Shown here in pieces: positions 1 to 9,023 of a stretch of DNA of 64,000 nt. The notes under the pieces are model-generated. The model saw only the letters and a list, made by a program, of their open reading frames with translations, was not told the origin of the DNA and did not search any database. Source of the DNA: Novosphingobium sp. Leaf2 (lineage in GTDB: Bacteria; Pseudomonadota; Alphaproteobacteria; Sphingomonadales; Sphingomonadaceae). The stretch is from the NCBI RefSeq assembly GCF_001421325.1, contig NZ_LMJY01000016.1, positions 307-64,306 on the forward strand, given 5' to 3'. Every line of letters starts with the position of its first letter. The first letter of the stretch is position 1. A program made the translations under genes and the position numbers.

Positions 1-288
1 CCTCTCGCGATTTGGGGATACGCCTTATGCCCGTCGTGTCTGCGACCACCAAAACCCGGTCAAACCGTCCAGTCCCTCGTGGTGAAACGCCCTCTAAAAC
101 CACAAACCGAGTCGGTCAACTCCCCTTTTCATAAAAACTTTCATGCCCGGGAACCAAGGCGAAAAATCGGCCAAAGATTGGCAGCGCGGTAATCCTCTCG
201 CCTGCCCCACACGCTTTGTTTACCACGCGGCGGCTAGTGCGCGTATGAATGCGTGCCCCCTCGGCGCAGGCCATAATCAGGATTTTTC
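1..288. other. Left-edge region without an assignable gene
   Basis: No gene could be assigned. On the plus strand one frame is open from the edge to a TAA near 210 and another to about 132. On the minus strand a frame is open from about 115 to the edge without a convincing start. None has recognisable motifs, so the end of a neighbouring gene may lie here but its strand is undecided. The last part, before 289, is the leader of the glycosyltransferase gene. Confidence 0.4.
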
Positions 289-1284
289 ATGCCGACACCG
301 GCCATCAGCGTTGCGATGAGCGTCTACAATGGCGAGCGATTTCTGGCGGCCGCCATCGAGAGCGTGCTGGCGCAGGACTTTACCGATTTCGAATTCCTGA
401 TTCTCGACGATGGATCGACCGACGCCACGGCGGCGATCGTGCGCGGCTATGCTGCGAACGACGCGCGTATCCGGCCCATCGTGCGCGAGAATCGCGGGCT
501 CGTCGCCAGTCTCAACGAACTGATCGACGCTGCCCGCGCGCCCATCGTGGCGCGCATGGACGCGGACGACATCTGCCGCGCCGATCGCTTCGGCAAGCAG
601 CTGCGTTTCCTGTCAGAGAACCCGGACTATGGCGTGGTAGGCAGTTGGACTGCGGACATCGACGCGTTCGACAAACCCTACCACATCACCGGCAAGGACC
701 ATCCGCCGACGCACGAGGCTTTCCTGGAGGCGATCGAGAACGGCTGGCCCCTGCTCTGCCATCCGGCTGCGATGTTTCGCAAAGACGTGGTCCAATCGGT
801 AGGCGGCTATCACGGCGCGTTTCGCCATTGCGAAGACTACGACTTGTGGCTGCGGCTGGCCTCTGTAACCCGGCTGGCAAGCATCCCCGAGCGCCTGCTG
901 CGCTATCGCCATTATCCCAATCAGGTGTCGAGCCGGCACGCCACCGAACAGCAGATCGGCGCGGCAGTATCCTACCTTGCGTACCGTGAGCGCCGTGCCG
1001 GACGGCCCGACCCCACCGCAACGCTGGATCGGCTGCCTCCGGTTGATGGCCTCGATGCGCTGTTCGGGCGCGACGGCGTGGCACGCGATGTGCGGGCACG
1101 CGTCGCCCCGCAGTTGCTCTATTCCCGCATCGGCCTGCGCGACGAAGGGTTCGACCTGCTGCGTCGTCACCTGCGCGAGGGCGGTGGGCGCGACGGGATG
1201 TGGCGCGTGGTCGCCCGGCTGGTCCGCTTCGGCGAGCCGGTGCGCGCCGCCAAGCTGGCCGCCACGCTCGTGGCGCACCGATGA
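289..1284 (+). CDS. Family 2 glycosyltransferase
   Basis: A 331-residue GT-A fold glycosyltransferase that should transfer a sugar from a nucleotide-sugar donor to a growing surface polysaccharide at the cytoplasmic membrane. The N-terminus has the usual SVYNGERF strand, followed by DDGS (residues 40-43) and the metal-binding MDADD (90-94). An ED pair near 182 in HCEDYDLW is the probable catalytic base region. An AGGA ribosome site lies 6-7 bases before the ATG. The stop overlaps the start of the flippase gene by 4 bp, so the two are translationally coupled. Donor and acceptor cannot be read from the sequence. Confidence 0.9.
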   Translation: MPTPAISVAMSVYNGERFLAAAIESVLAQDFTDFEFLILDDGSTDATAAIVRGYAANDARIRPIVRENRGLVASLNELIDAARAPIVARMDADDICRADRFGKQLRFLSENPDYGVVGSWTADIDAFDKPYHITGKDHPPTHEAFLEAIENGWPLLCHPAAMFRKDVVQSVGGYHGAFRHCEDYDLWLRLASVTRLASIPERLLRYRHYPNQVSSRHATEQQIGAAVSYLAYRERRAGRPDPTATLDRLPPVDGLDALFGRDGVARDVRARVAPQLLYSRIGLRDEGFDLLRRHLREGGGRDGMWRVVARLVRFGEPVRAAKLAATLVAHR

Positions 1285-2774
1285 GCGTGCCCCGCCCGCC
1301 GATGAGCGTTCGCGGTGCCGCGGTGTGGGCGATGGCGGGCCAGTACCTGTCGTTCGCCATACAATTCGCAAGCTCGGTGGTGATCTCGCGGCTGTTCCTC
1401 TCGCCGGGCGAAGTCGGGCTGTTTTCGATCGCGCTCGCCGCCGCGCTGCTGGTGGCGATCCTGCAGGACTTCGGACTGTCGCGCTATATTTCGGGCTTGC
1501 GGGATATAGACGACGGCGAAGTGCGCCGGTGCAGCTCGGTGGCGCTGCTGTTTTCGCTGCTGGTCGCCGCCATGATCGCCGCGCTGGCGTGGCCGCTGGC
1601 GCAGCTATACCATCTGCCCGCGTTGACGCCGCTGCTGACGATCATCGCGTCGAGCTATCTGTTCCTGCCGCTGGCCGTGGTGCCGATGGCGCTGATGGCG
1701 CGCGAGATGCGCTTCGACCGGCATTTCCTGATCAACGTTGGCGGCGCAGCGGCGCAAGGCGGGGTGGCGATCACCTTGGCGGCGATGGGCTACTCCGCCT
1801 TCGCGCTGGCGTGGGCGACGGTGGCCGCCGGGCTGGCGCGCGGGCTTATCGCCCAGGTTTTGCGCCCCTCCCTGCCCTGGCCGCCACGGCTTGACGGGCT
1901 GCGCACCGTGATTGGTTTTGGCACCCGATCGAGCGTATTGTACCTGACCGGTGCGCTGGGCACCCGCACCCCCGACCTTATCCTGGGCAAGCTGGTGACG
2001 CTGACCTCGGTCGGTCTGTACAGCCGCGCTTCCAGCCTGTCCGATCAGTTTCGCACCCTGATTTCTGGCGCGATCGGCAGCGTGTTCTTTCCCGCCTTTG
2101 CCCGGATCCGCGATCGGGGTGAGGATCTGGGGCCACCATACCTGCGGGTATGCGCCGGCTATTCCGCCGTCGTGTGGCCGGGCATGGCCGGGCTTGCGCT
2201 GGCGTCCGAGCCGATCGTGCGCGTTCTGTACGGAGACAAGTGGATGGGCGTGGCGCCGCTGCTGCTGATGATCTCGGTGGCGGAGATTGGGCTGGTCTCG
2301 TTGCCTTTGGTGAGCGACATTCCGATCCTGATGGGGCGGATGAACCGGCTGCTGGCTTACAACGCGGTCGATACCGCCATGTCGCTGATCTTGCTGGCGC
2401 TGGGGGCATGGTGGGGCGGCGTGGAAGGCGCGGCGGCATCGCGAATTATCTATGCCGTAGCGTGGCTGGCGCTGTATGCCGGGTTCATGCACCGTCTGGT
2501 CGGGTTCGACCGGCGCGGGCTGCTGTCCATCTACCTGCGCAGCGCGGTAGCGACGGCGGCGGCGATAGGTCCGCTGGCGATCGCGTACCTGTGCTGGGCG
2601 GGGCCGGCGACCATCGGCATCCCCGCGCTGCTGCTGGCCGTGGCGCTCGGCGCCGGCTGCTGGCTGGCGGCGCTGGCGCTGCTGCGCCATCCCGCGTTGG
2701 ACGAACTGTTGGCGATGGCATCGGCGGTGCCGCCTTTGCGCCCGCTCGCCGCCCGCCTTGGCCGCGCCGCATGA
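1281..2774 (+). CDS. Polysaccharide flippase (Wzx/MOP superfamily)
   Basis: A 497-residue, very hydrophobic protein with about 12 predicted membrane helices, typical of MOP-superfamily exporters that flip lipid-linked oligosaccharides across the inner membrane. The N-terminal GAAVWAMAGQYLSF and the later GTRTPDLILGKL resemble the lipopolysaccharide O-unit and colanic acid exporter families. The ATG at 1281 overlaps the previous stop (ATGA); a second ATG at 1302 is possible. It lies between two glycosyltransferases, so it probably exports the glycan they build. No polymerase or ligase gene is visible here; those may lie to the left of the window. Confidence 0.9.
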   Translation: MSVPRPPMSVRGAAVWAMAGQYLSFAIQFASSVVISRLFLSPGEVGLFSIALAAALLVAILQDFGLSRYISGLRDIDDGEVRRCSSVALLFSLLVAAMIAALAWPLAQLYHLPALTPLLTIIASSYLFLPLAVVPMALMAREMRFDRHFLINVGGAAAQGGVAITLAAMGYSAFALAWATVAAGLARGLIAQVLRPSLPWPPRLDGLRTVIGFGTRSSVLYLTGALGTRTPDLILGKLVTLTSVGLYSRASSLSDQFRTLISGAIGSVFFPAFARIRDRGEDLGPPYLRVCAGYSAVVWPGMAGLALASEPIVRVLYGDKWMGVAPLLLMISVAEIGLVSLPLVSDIPILMGRMNRLLAYNAVDTAMSLILLALGAWWGGVEGAAASRIIYAVAWLALYAGFMHRLVGFDRRGLLSIYLRSAVATAAAIGPLAIAYLCWAGPATIGIPALLLAVALGAGCWLAALALLRHPALDELLAMASAVPPLRPLAARLGRAA

Positions 2775-3916
2775 CGCCGCTGTCCACCGTGCATAGCCCC
2801 GTCCGGCGCGAACCGCCGCGCCCGCCGGAACAGCGCAACGCGACGTATGGCGCACACTTCGATTGGGAGACGCTGTTCTACGATGTCTACCGGGCAGGCC
2901 CGCACATCGTGTTCCAGGGGCCGCCCCTGCTCAACTTGCGGGACATGGCGGAGCAGTGCGACTATTTCGCGCAGCATCTTGGCGGCCTGTTCCCCAAGGC
3001 ACGCCTCATCGAACGCAACCGGTCGAGCGAATACTGGGTGCGGGACGATGCCGATACGGTCGTGCTGGGCGGGGCGATGGGCGATGCGGCAGTCACGGTC
3101 CAGCCCAGTGGCGTGGCGACATTCGCCGGGCGGCGGGTGCTGCATACCCTCTCGCGCAACAACGACATCGCCTGGATCCTGGATTGGGTGCGCTTCTACG
3201 TGGCCGTGCATGGCGCGGATGCGGTGCTTCTGTATGACAACGCTTCCGACGCCTACAGCACCGATGATCTGCGCGCGGCGCTGGCCCAAACCTTTCCCGC
3301 CATCGTCAGCGAAGTGGTGGACTGGCCGTTTCCCTACGGCCCGCAAGGGGGCATGGCCGGCGCGGTGAATGGGCGCGAAACGCCGTGGGATTCTGATTTC
3401 TGCCAGACCGGGTCGCTCCAGCACGCCCGATTCCGTTTTCTGGGCAAGGCCCGCAGCGTGCTCAACGTCGATATCGACGAACTGGTCTTGTCGGATAAAG
3501 GGCGCGCAATCTTCGATGCCACGGAGCGGTCGCGGGGCGGGTTCATCAAGTTCGCAGGAAACTGGATCAGCGCGACCACGCCCCACGGCATCGCGCCGGG
3601 TCAGGGCCGGCACGCCGACTTCTGGCTGAAAGACGCGCTGGAAACGGACACTTGCCCGCCCAAGTGGTGCGTGGTGCCATCGAAAACCAGCCGCACCCGG
3701 CATTGCTGGTCGGTCCACAACCTGTTCGGCACGCGGCGTAATCGGCGCATTTCGCAGGAGTTTGCATACCGTCACATGCGCGGCATTTCGCATGGTTGGA
3801 AGGAAAACCGGTGGGACGCGGTGGCTTTCGATCCGCAGCGCTTCACGCCCGATGCGCCCTTGCAAGACGCGTTCGCCGCTGCCGGGATGATGCCCGACCA
3901 TCCCGGATGCCGGTGA
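2771..3916 (+). CDS. Glycosyltransferase family 92-like protein (DUF23)
   Basis: A 381-residue soluble protein. Residues 154-157 (LYDN) and the acidic VDIDE near 233-237 match the pattern of family 92 / DUF23 glycosyltransferases, where the acidic motif binds the metal and nucleotide sugar. A run from about 124 to 160 (LSRNNDIAWILDWV onward) also fits that family. The ATG overlaps the flippase stop as ATGA, so this is the third gene of the same coupled unit. Its exact activity is inferred from fold-level motifs only. It could also be described as a generic GT2-like protein. Confidence 0.7.
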   Translation: MTPLSTVHSPVRREPPRPPEQRNATYGAHFDWETLFYDVYRAGPHIVFQGPPLLNLRDMAEQCDYFAQHLGGLFPKARLIERNRSSEYWVRDDADTVVLGGAMGDAAVTVQPSGVATFAGRRVLHTLSRNNDIAWILDWVRFYVAVHGADAVLLYDNASDAYSTDDLRAALAQTFPAIVSEVVDWPFPYGPQGGMAGAVNGRETPWDSDFCQTGSLQHARFRFLGKARSVLNVDIDELVLSDKGRAIFDATERSRGGFIKFAGNWISATTPHGIAPGQGRHADFWLKDALETDTCPPKWCVVPSKTSRTRHCWSVHNLFGTRRNRRISQEFAYRHMRGISHGWKENRWDAVAFDPQRFTPDAPLQDAFAAAGMMPDHPGCR

Positions 3917-3956
3917 TCGCGATTGTTTCTGGCGCGCACGTCCCTAAATAGCGCCG

Positions 3957-5777
3957 ATGCCGCCAGACACCGCAATCAACGATCCCAAGGCGCGCCACGA
4001 CGGCTGGCGCACGCTTTTGCGCTTCATGCCGTATCTGTGGCCCCGCGATAATCCGGGCCTGCGCTGGCGGATCGTATGGGCCTGCGTGTTCATCGTGCTA
4101 TCCACCGCCACGCAGCTGGTCCTGCCTTATCTGATGAAATGGGCGGTGGACCTGATGGGCGCCACCGGACCCCGGATGATCCAGCTGACGATGCTGATGG
4201 TGCTGGGTTACGCCGCAGGCCGGTTCATCCAGACCGGGTTCGACAACTTGCGCAACATCGTGTTCGAGCGGGTCGGACAGGACGCAACGCGCGATCTGGC
4301 GCAAAACGTGTTCGGACAGCTGCACCGTCTGTCGCTGCGCTTCCACCTGGCGCGCCGCACCGGCGAAGTGACCAAGACGATCGAGCGCGGCACCAAAAGC
4401 ATCGATACGATGCTGTATTTCATGCTGTTCAACATCGCCCCCACGATCCTGCAATTGCTGGTGGTGGCAGTGATCTTCTACGTCAATTTCGGCGTCGGTC
4501 TGGTGATCGCCACCGGCGTGGCCGTGGCGGCCTACATCTGGGTGACGCGCACGATCACCGAATGGCGCACAAAGCTGCGCGAGCAGATGAACCGGCTGGA
4601 CGGGCAAGCCCTGTCGCGCGCGGTGGATTCGCTGCTGAACTACGAGACGGTCAAATACTTCTCCGCTGAAAAGCGCGAGGAAGCGCGCTATGCCCAGGCC
4701 ACCAGCGCGTATGCCAATGCTGCGGTGAAAAGCGAAAACTCGCTCGGCCTGCTCAACATCGCGCAAGGCATCGTGGTGAACCTGCTGATGGCCGGCGCGC
4801 TGGCGTGGACCGTTTACGGCTGGTGGCGCGGGCAATACACCGCTGGCCAGCTGGTGTTCGTGCAGACCTATTTGACGCAGCTGTTCCGCCCGCTTGACAT
4901 GCTGGGCATGGTCTATCGCACGATCCGGCAGGGCCTGATCGACATGGCGGAAATGTTCCGCCTGCTCGACACCGAAGTCGAAGTGCCCGACGCGCCCGGC
5001 GCGCCCGCGCTGGCGATCCGACAGCCGTCGATCACCTTCGACAACGTGGTGTTCGGGTATGACCCGGACCGCACGATCCTGCACGGCCTGTCATTCCACG
5101 TGCCGGCGGGCCAGGCCTTCGCCATCGTCGGCCCGTCCGGCGCCGGCAAGTCAACCATCGCGCGGTTGTTGTTCCGCTTCTACGATCCGCAAGCAGGGCG
5201 CATCCTGATCGACGGACAGGACATCCGCGACGTGACGCAGGCGTCCTTACGCGCCGCGATCGGCATCGTGCCGCAGGATTCGGTGCTGTTCAACGACACC
5301 ATCGGCTACAATATCGGCTACGGACGTGAAGGATCGGGCGCCGAAGACATTGCCGAGGGCGCGCGCGGCGCCGCGCTGGGCGACCTTATAGCCCGCCTGC
5401 CACACGGTTTTGACACCGAGGTGGGCGAGCGCGGGCTCAAGCTATCGGGCGGTGAAAAGCAGCGCGTGGCCATCGCCCGCACGCTGGTGAAGAACCCGCC
5501 GATCCTGATTCTGGACGAGGCGACCAGCGCGCTGGATACGCGCACCGAGCAGGACATCCTTGCCACCCTGCACCGCGTTGCCGAACACCGCACATCGCTG
5601 TCCATCGCGCACCGCTTGTCCACGATCTCGGATGCGGACCGTATCCTCGTGCTCAACGAAGGACGATTGGCGGAAAGCGGCACGCACGCGCAGTTGCTGC
5701 GGCAGGACGGGCTTTACGCAGAGATGTGGGCGCGCCAGGCGGACGAAGCCGAAGCGATGATCGAAGCGGCGGAGTAA
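3957..5777 (+). CDS. Atm1-type ABC exporter, fused permease and ATPase
   Basis: A 606-residue half-transporter: six membrane helices (about 35-330) followed by one nucleotide-binding domain. Walker A is GPSGAGKST (392-400), the signature LSGGE is at 496-500 and Walker B ILILDE is at 516-521. The NYETVKYFSAEKREEARY stretch (228-245) is characteristic of Atm1/HMT1 exporters, which move glutathione-linked compounds or metal-thiol adducts and, in mitochondria, support cytosolic iron-sulfur assembly. It would act as a homodimer in the inner membrane. It stands alone, 40 bp after the polysaccharide genes, and converges on the Hsp70-like gene with 13 bp between stops. Confidence 0.9.
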   Translation: MPPDTAINDPKARHDGWRTLLRFMPYLWPRDNPGLRWRIVWACVFIVLSTATQLVLPYLMKWAVDLMGATGPRMIQLTMLMVLGYAAGRFIQTGFDNLRNIVFERVGQDATRDLAQNVFGQLHRLSLRFHLARRTGEVTKTIERGTKSIDTMLYFMLFNIAPTILQLLVVAVIFYVNFGVGLVIATGVAVAAYIWVTRTITEWRTKLREQMNRLDGQALSRAVDSLLNYETVKYFSAEKREEARYAQATSAYANAAVKSENSLGLLNIAQGIVVNLLMAGALAWTVYGWWRGQYTAGQLVFVQTYLTQLFRPLDMLGMVYRTIRQGLIDMAEMFRLLDTEVEVPDAPGAPALAIRQPSITFDNVVFGYDPDRTILHGLSFHVPAGQAFAIVGPSGAGKSTIARLLFRFYDPQAGRILIDGQDIRDVTQASLRAAIGIVPQDSVLFNDTIGYNIGYGREGSGAEDIAEGARGAALGDLIARLPHGFDTEVGERGLKLSGGEKQRVAIARTLVKNPPILILDEATSALDTRTEQDILATLHRVAEHRTSLSIAHRLSTISDADRILVLNEGRLAESGTHAQLLRQDGLYAEMWARQADEAEAMIEAAE

Positions 5778-5790
5778 GCCGCCGCGCGCT

Positions 5791-7137
5791 TCAGGCCATC
5801 TCGTCCTCGACCGTCCATGCCGCCAGGTTATCCTCCTGTCCGATCAATGCCAGGCCGTGCGCGATCGAGGTCAATTCCCCGCCACTGTCGATCCTGGCAT
5901 CGCCAAAGCGCCGGGTAAACAGCGCCCGCACCGCCGGGATCAACGATGAGCCACCCGTCAGGAAGACGTGATCGATCGCCTCGGCACCCAGCCCCGCACG
6001 GGCCAGAGCCAGGTCAACGGTTTGCGCGATCCGGGCCAGATCGGGGGCGATCCAGCTCTCGAAGTCGGCACGGGTCACTTCCGCCGCGATGGACAAGTCC
6101 GCGCTGTCGAACCGGAACGTGGCCACCTCGTCCTGTGACAAGGCGCGCTTCAGGCCGCCGACCGCATCGTACAGCGGATAGCCCAGTTCGTTTTCAACCA
6201 CCGCGATCATGCGGCCGATCGCGGCGGTATCGGTGGCGGCGCGCTGCAGACGCGCCAGTTCTTCCAGCGTGCGGCGGTTGCGCAGCAGCGCCAGCCGCGA
6301 CCAGTCGGCAAAATCGGCGAAGTGGCCATCGGGGATTTCCAGCACCTTGTCGAACGACCGATAGGTGCCGCCCTTGCCCAGCATCGGCAGCACCAGCTTG
6401 TCCATGATGCGAAAATCGAATCGGTCGCCGGCAATGCCAACGCCGGCCGAACCCAGCGGCGTGCAGCGCGGCGTCGATCCCGGCGCGGCCACGCGCACCA
6501 CCGAAAAGTCGCTGGTGCCGCCGCCGAAGTCCGCAACCAGCAGCGTTGCAGGCTCCGTCAGGCGCGCCGCGAAGCTGTAGGCCGCGCCGATCGGCTCGTA
6601 CACGTAGTGCACCTCGCGCTCCAGCAGCGCGAACATCGCATCGTACCGGGTGCGCGCCAGCGCGGGATCGGGCCGCGCACCGACGTAGCGCACGGGCCGG
6701 CCCACCACGATACGTTCGGGCAGGTTCGCCAGCGCCTCACCGCCGTGGCCAATCAGATGGCGCAAAAACACCTGCCCCAGTTCCTCGAAGCGCATGCGCC
6801 GCTCGAACAAGGGCGCGCTTTCGAACAGAGGATTGGCCGCCACCGATTTGAAGGACTGCAGGAACCGGCTGCCCTGCGGAAAATCCAGGAACTCCGCGAT
6901 CGCCCACGGACCGGCCTCATGGGCAAGCGCGCCGCGCGGGCCGTCGTCCTGCCAGAAGCACAGGGCCGACCGGAAGACCGAGCCGGTGCCGTCCGGCGCG
7001 GCGAAGTCCACCATCCGCGCAGCGCCATCCCCGTCGCCAAGCGCGACCACGGAGTTGGTGGTGCCAAAATCGATGCCGGCGCTGCGGATGCTGGCGCTAC
7101 CGATATGCGCTGGGGGCGGGGATGCGCCGGGTGTCAT
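5791..7137 (-). CDS. Hsp70-family protein, YegD-like
   Basis: A 448-residue protein with the actin/Hsp70 ATPase fold only. GIDFGTTNS (21-29) is the phosphate-1 loop, VADFGGGTSDF the phosphate-2 loop, and FLTGGSSLIP the adenosine motif near the C-terminus. It is much shorter than DnaK (about 640) and lacks a recognisable substrate-binding domain and EEVD-type tail, which fits the YegD branch of Hsp70 relatives with no settled function. The ATG at 7137 was preferred to an upstream start at 7203, whose extra residues look non-coding. No DnaJ or GrpE gene is nearby. Confidence 0.85.
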   Translation of the reverse strand: MTPGASPPPAHIGSASIRSAGIDFGTTNSVVALGDGDGAARMVDFAAPDGTGSVFRSALCFWQDDGPRGALAHEAGPWAIAEFLDFPQGSRFLQSFKSVAANPLFESAPLFERRMRFEELGQVFLRHLIGHGGEALANLPERIVVGRPVRYVGARPDPALARTRYDAMFALLEREVHYVYEPIGAAYSFAARLTEPATLLVADFGGGTSDFSVVRVAAPGSTPRCTPLGSAGVGIAGDRFDFRIMDKLVLPMLGKGGTYRSFDKVLEIPDGHFADFADWSRLALLRNRRTLEELARLQRAATDTAAIGRMIAVVENELGYPLYDAVGGLKRALSQDEVATFRFDSADLSIAAEVTRADFESWIAPDLARIAQTVDLALARAGLGAEAIDHVFLTGGSSLIPAVRALFTRRFGDARIDSGGELTSIAHGLALIGQEDNLAAWTVEDEMA

Positions 7138-7227
7138 GACCGTCCTTGAAAAGCGCCTGTCTTCGCGGGGCGCACCTATGGCAACGCGCCGCCGCCCATG
7201 CAACCGCCCTTGCCGGGTTGTAAGACT

Positions 7228-7755
7228 TCAGTCCTTGCCCAGCTTCAGGCCCTTGAGCGCGGCGAACGGGCTTGCATCCTCTGGTATGCCGATGCCGGCA
7301 GCGCGCCTCGCCGCTTCTGCCTGCGGACCCACCAGGAACGGGTCGATCGCCAACGCCAAACTTTGCGCCACCGCCTCGCCCAGATCGAAATGCGTGCCCT
7401 CGTATTCGATCTCGTCAAGTTCCTCGGCGGTCAGCTCCACTTCCTCGTCCGCCGCGTAGGTGGTGCTTTGCGGCACGAAGCGGAAGAACAGCGGCTCGTT
7501 CACCGTTACCGGCAGGTCTTCCGCCGATACCGCGCAGGACTGCACGATCTGCGCGGTGAGAACCCCGCTCGCCTCGATCTGGAAGCCCCCTGCCCGCTGC
7601 CTGCAGGCAAGATCGAGATCGGCGGCCAGGCTATCGACCGACACAAGTCCGAAACGCCGCGCCAGCGCCGCGCGCTCAGCAGCATCAGGCTCCAGCCGCA
7701 CGTGCAGGCCTTCCACGTGGCGCACGTCGAAGGGACGGGAAAACTCCGGCGTCAT
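7228..7755 (-). CDS. DUF177 / YceD-family protein
   Basis: A 175-residue DUF177 protein. In bacteria this family is linked to 23S rRNA metabolism and ribosome assembly and often sits before rpmF and plsX. The acidic block YAADEEVELTAEELDEIEYEG in the middle (given here only to mark the region, about residues 100-120) and the C-terminal PFAALKGLK pattern are typical. A Cys is kept in VQSCAVSAED but the second metal-type Cys pair seen in some members is not obvious. The start overlaps the stop of the upstream chaperone gene by 4 bp. rpmF is not next to it, so the usual pairing is lost here. Confidence 0.85.
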   Translation of the reverse strand: MTPEFSRPFDVRHVEGLHVRLEPDAAERAALARRFGLVSVDSLAADLDLACRQRAGGFQIEASGVLTAQIVQSCAVSAEDLPVTVNEPLFFRFVPQSTTYAADEEVELTAEELDEIEYEGTHFDLGEAVAQSLALAIDPFLVGPQAEAARRAAGIGIPEDASPFAALKGLKLGKD

Positions 7756-8279
7756 CGCACGATCCTGCCGGCAAGCAAGTCATCGCCGGGCAGCGCGGCG
7801 ATCTGCGCATCGAGCCGGCGCACCGCGCTTACCAGCAGCGCCCGGTCCGGCGAATCGGTGAGGCTGACATTGCGATCCAGCGCTTCGCCCAGCGCCGCGT
7901 CATCCTGCGCCAGCGCGGTGCGGAACGCCCCCAGGCGGCCGCCCAGCACACTCATCAGCTTGCCCATGTGCTTGCCGACCACAAGATCGCCCACGCCGGA
8001 CTGGCGCAGCTGTCCGTCCATGTCGTCGACGAACAGCTCGGTCAGCGCAGCCGACGGGGCGATGAGCGAATCGTCGGTCTCGCGGTCCCGCTCCATCCGC
8101 AGCAGGACCAGCACCAGCACCAGCGTGACCGCATCGAAGCGGCCCGGCACCGTGTCCGCAATGCCGCAATCGGCATACCAGAACCGTTCCCGCGCAATCT
8201 CGACAATACGGTGCCACAAGGGGCGCACCGCTTCGCGCGGATCGGGGTGCCGGGAGAACAGGCGGGAAATCAGAGACAC
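7752..8279 (-). CDS. Ubiquinol-cytochrome c chaperone family protein (Cbp3-like)
   Basis: A protein of about 175 residues in the CBP3/UQCC family, whose mitochondrial members bind newly made cytochrome b and help assemble the bc1 complex. PLWHRIVEIARERFWYADCGIAD near the N-terminus is the recognisable family region (positions about 17-38), followed by FDAVTLVLVLVLLRME. I chose a GTG at 8279 (reading VSLISRLF) because AAAGG lies about 10 bases before it; an ATG at 8306 would add nine residues. It is coupled to the DUF177 gene by ATGA. The bc1 genes themselves are not in the window. Confidence 0.82.
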   Translation of the reverse strand: MSLISRLFSRHPDPREAVRPLWHRIVEIARERFWYADCGIADTVPGRFDAVTLVLVLVLLRMERDRETDDSLIAPSAALTELFVDDMDGQLRQSGVGDLVVGKHMGKLMSVLGGRLGAFRTALAQDDAALGEALDRNVSLTDSPDRALLVSAVRRLDAQIAALPGDDLLAGRIVR

Positions 8280-8446
8280 AGAAGGCAGACCTTTGCACGA
8301 GAGCATCGTTAAGCGGCAATTCAAGCGCGGCATCCCAACGCCCATTGCGCGGGCGCTATCGGGGCCGTAAGGCCTTCAGGCGATATAGGGGACCGGGCGC
8401 GGCGGCAATGGCTGCGGCGCACGATCCTGCGGTTTGGAGTGTGAAA

Positions 8447-8953
8447 ATGCGCAAGGTGGGTATCAAGGTGAAGACAGCGGCGGTGGCGCTGGCCTTGGCC
8501 GCGTCGGTTGGCGGCTGCACCTCGATCCGCGATCATCGCGGCTACCTGATCGATCAGACGCTGCTCGATTCGGTGCAGCCGGGGATCGACAATCGCCAGT
8601 CTGTGGAAAAGACGCTGGGGCGTCCCACCTTCGAAAGCCAGTTCGGCCAGAAGGACTGGTACTATATTTCGCAAACGGTGAAGACCCCGCCGTTCCGCGG
8701 GCCGCGCACTACCGAGCAGACGATCCTGCGCGTGCGCTTCGATGCCGCCAACAACGTCGTGGCGGTTGACAAGCGCGGCATGGAACAGGTCGCGCGTCTG
8801 AGCCCTGACGGCCATGTCACGCCAACGCTGGGCCGCCATCGCAGCCTGCTGGAAGACCTGTTCGGCAACATCGGATCGGTCGGTGCGGCCGGCATGGGCG
8901 CAAGCCCGGGTGGCAACGGCAGCAACACCGGCCCCGGTCCGAACGGCAGCTGA
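8447..8953 (+). CDS. bamE: BamE/SmpA/OmlA-family outer membrane lipoprotein
   Basis: A 168-residue lipoprotein. The signal sequence ends in a lipobox-like SVGGC, and the mature part has the BamE/OmlA pattern: LLDSVQPGIDNRQSV, then LGRPTF and DWYYIS (about residues 43-75). BamE stabilises the BAM complex that inserts outer-membrane beta-barrels. The ATG at 8447 was chosen because GGAG lies about 8 bases upstream and the lipoprotein signal starts directly from it; upstream in-frame starts would add residues that spoil the signal peptide. The C-terminal 40 residues are Gly/Asn-rich and probably disordered. hslV follows 70 bp later. Confidence 0.88.
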   Translation: MRKVGIKVKTAAVALALAASVGGCTSIRDHRGYLIDQTLLDSVQPGIDNRQSVEKTLGRPTFESQFGQKDWYYISQTVKTPPFRGPRTTEQTILRVRFDAANNVVAVDKRGMEQVARLSPDGHVTPTLGRHRSLLEDLFGNIGSVGAAGMGASPGGNGSNTGPGPNGS

Positions 8954-8987
8954 TCGCCCAAGGTACGCCGCTGTGTGATGGGGGTGG

Positions 8988-9015
8988 CTTGAAGCTGCCC
9001 GGCGCGGTCATATAT
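8988..9015 (+). promoter_or_regulatory. Candidate sigma-32 promoter of hslVU
   Basis: CTTG at 8988-8991, continuing as CTTGAA, is followed after 17 bases by CATATAT at 9009-9015. This fits the alphaproteobacterial sigma-32 pattern CTTG-N17/18-CYTATNT with one mismatch. The predicted transcription start falls at about 9021-9022, only 2-3 bases before the hslV ATG. Confidence 0.65.
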
Positions 9016-9023
9016 CCGCGCCC

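Noticed and set aside
2531..3901. A 456-residue minus-strand frame over the GT92-like gene
   Set aside because: Antisense shadow; the plus-strand frame has transferase motifs and coupled neighbours.
5400..5790. Minus-strand frames over the end of the ABC exporter
   Set aside because: Antisense to Walker B and signature motifs; no start or ribosome site.
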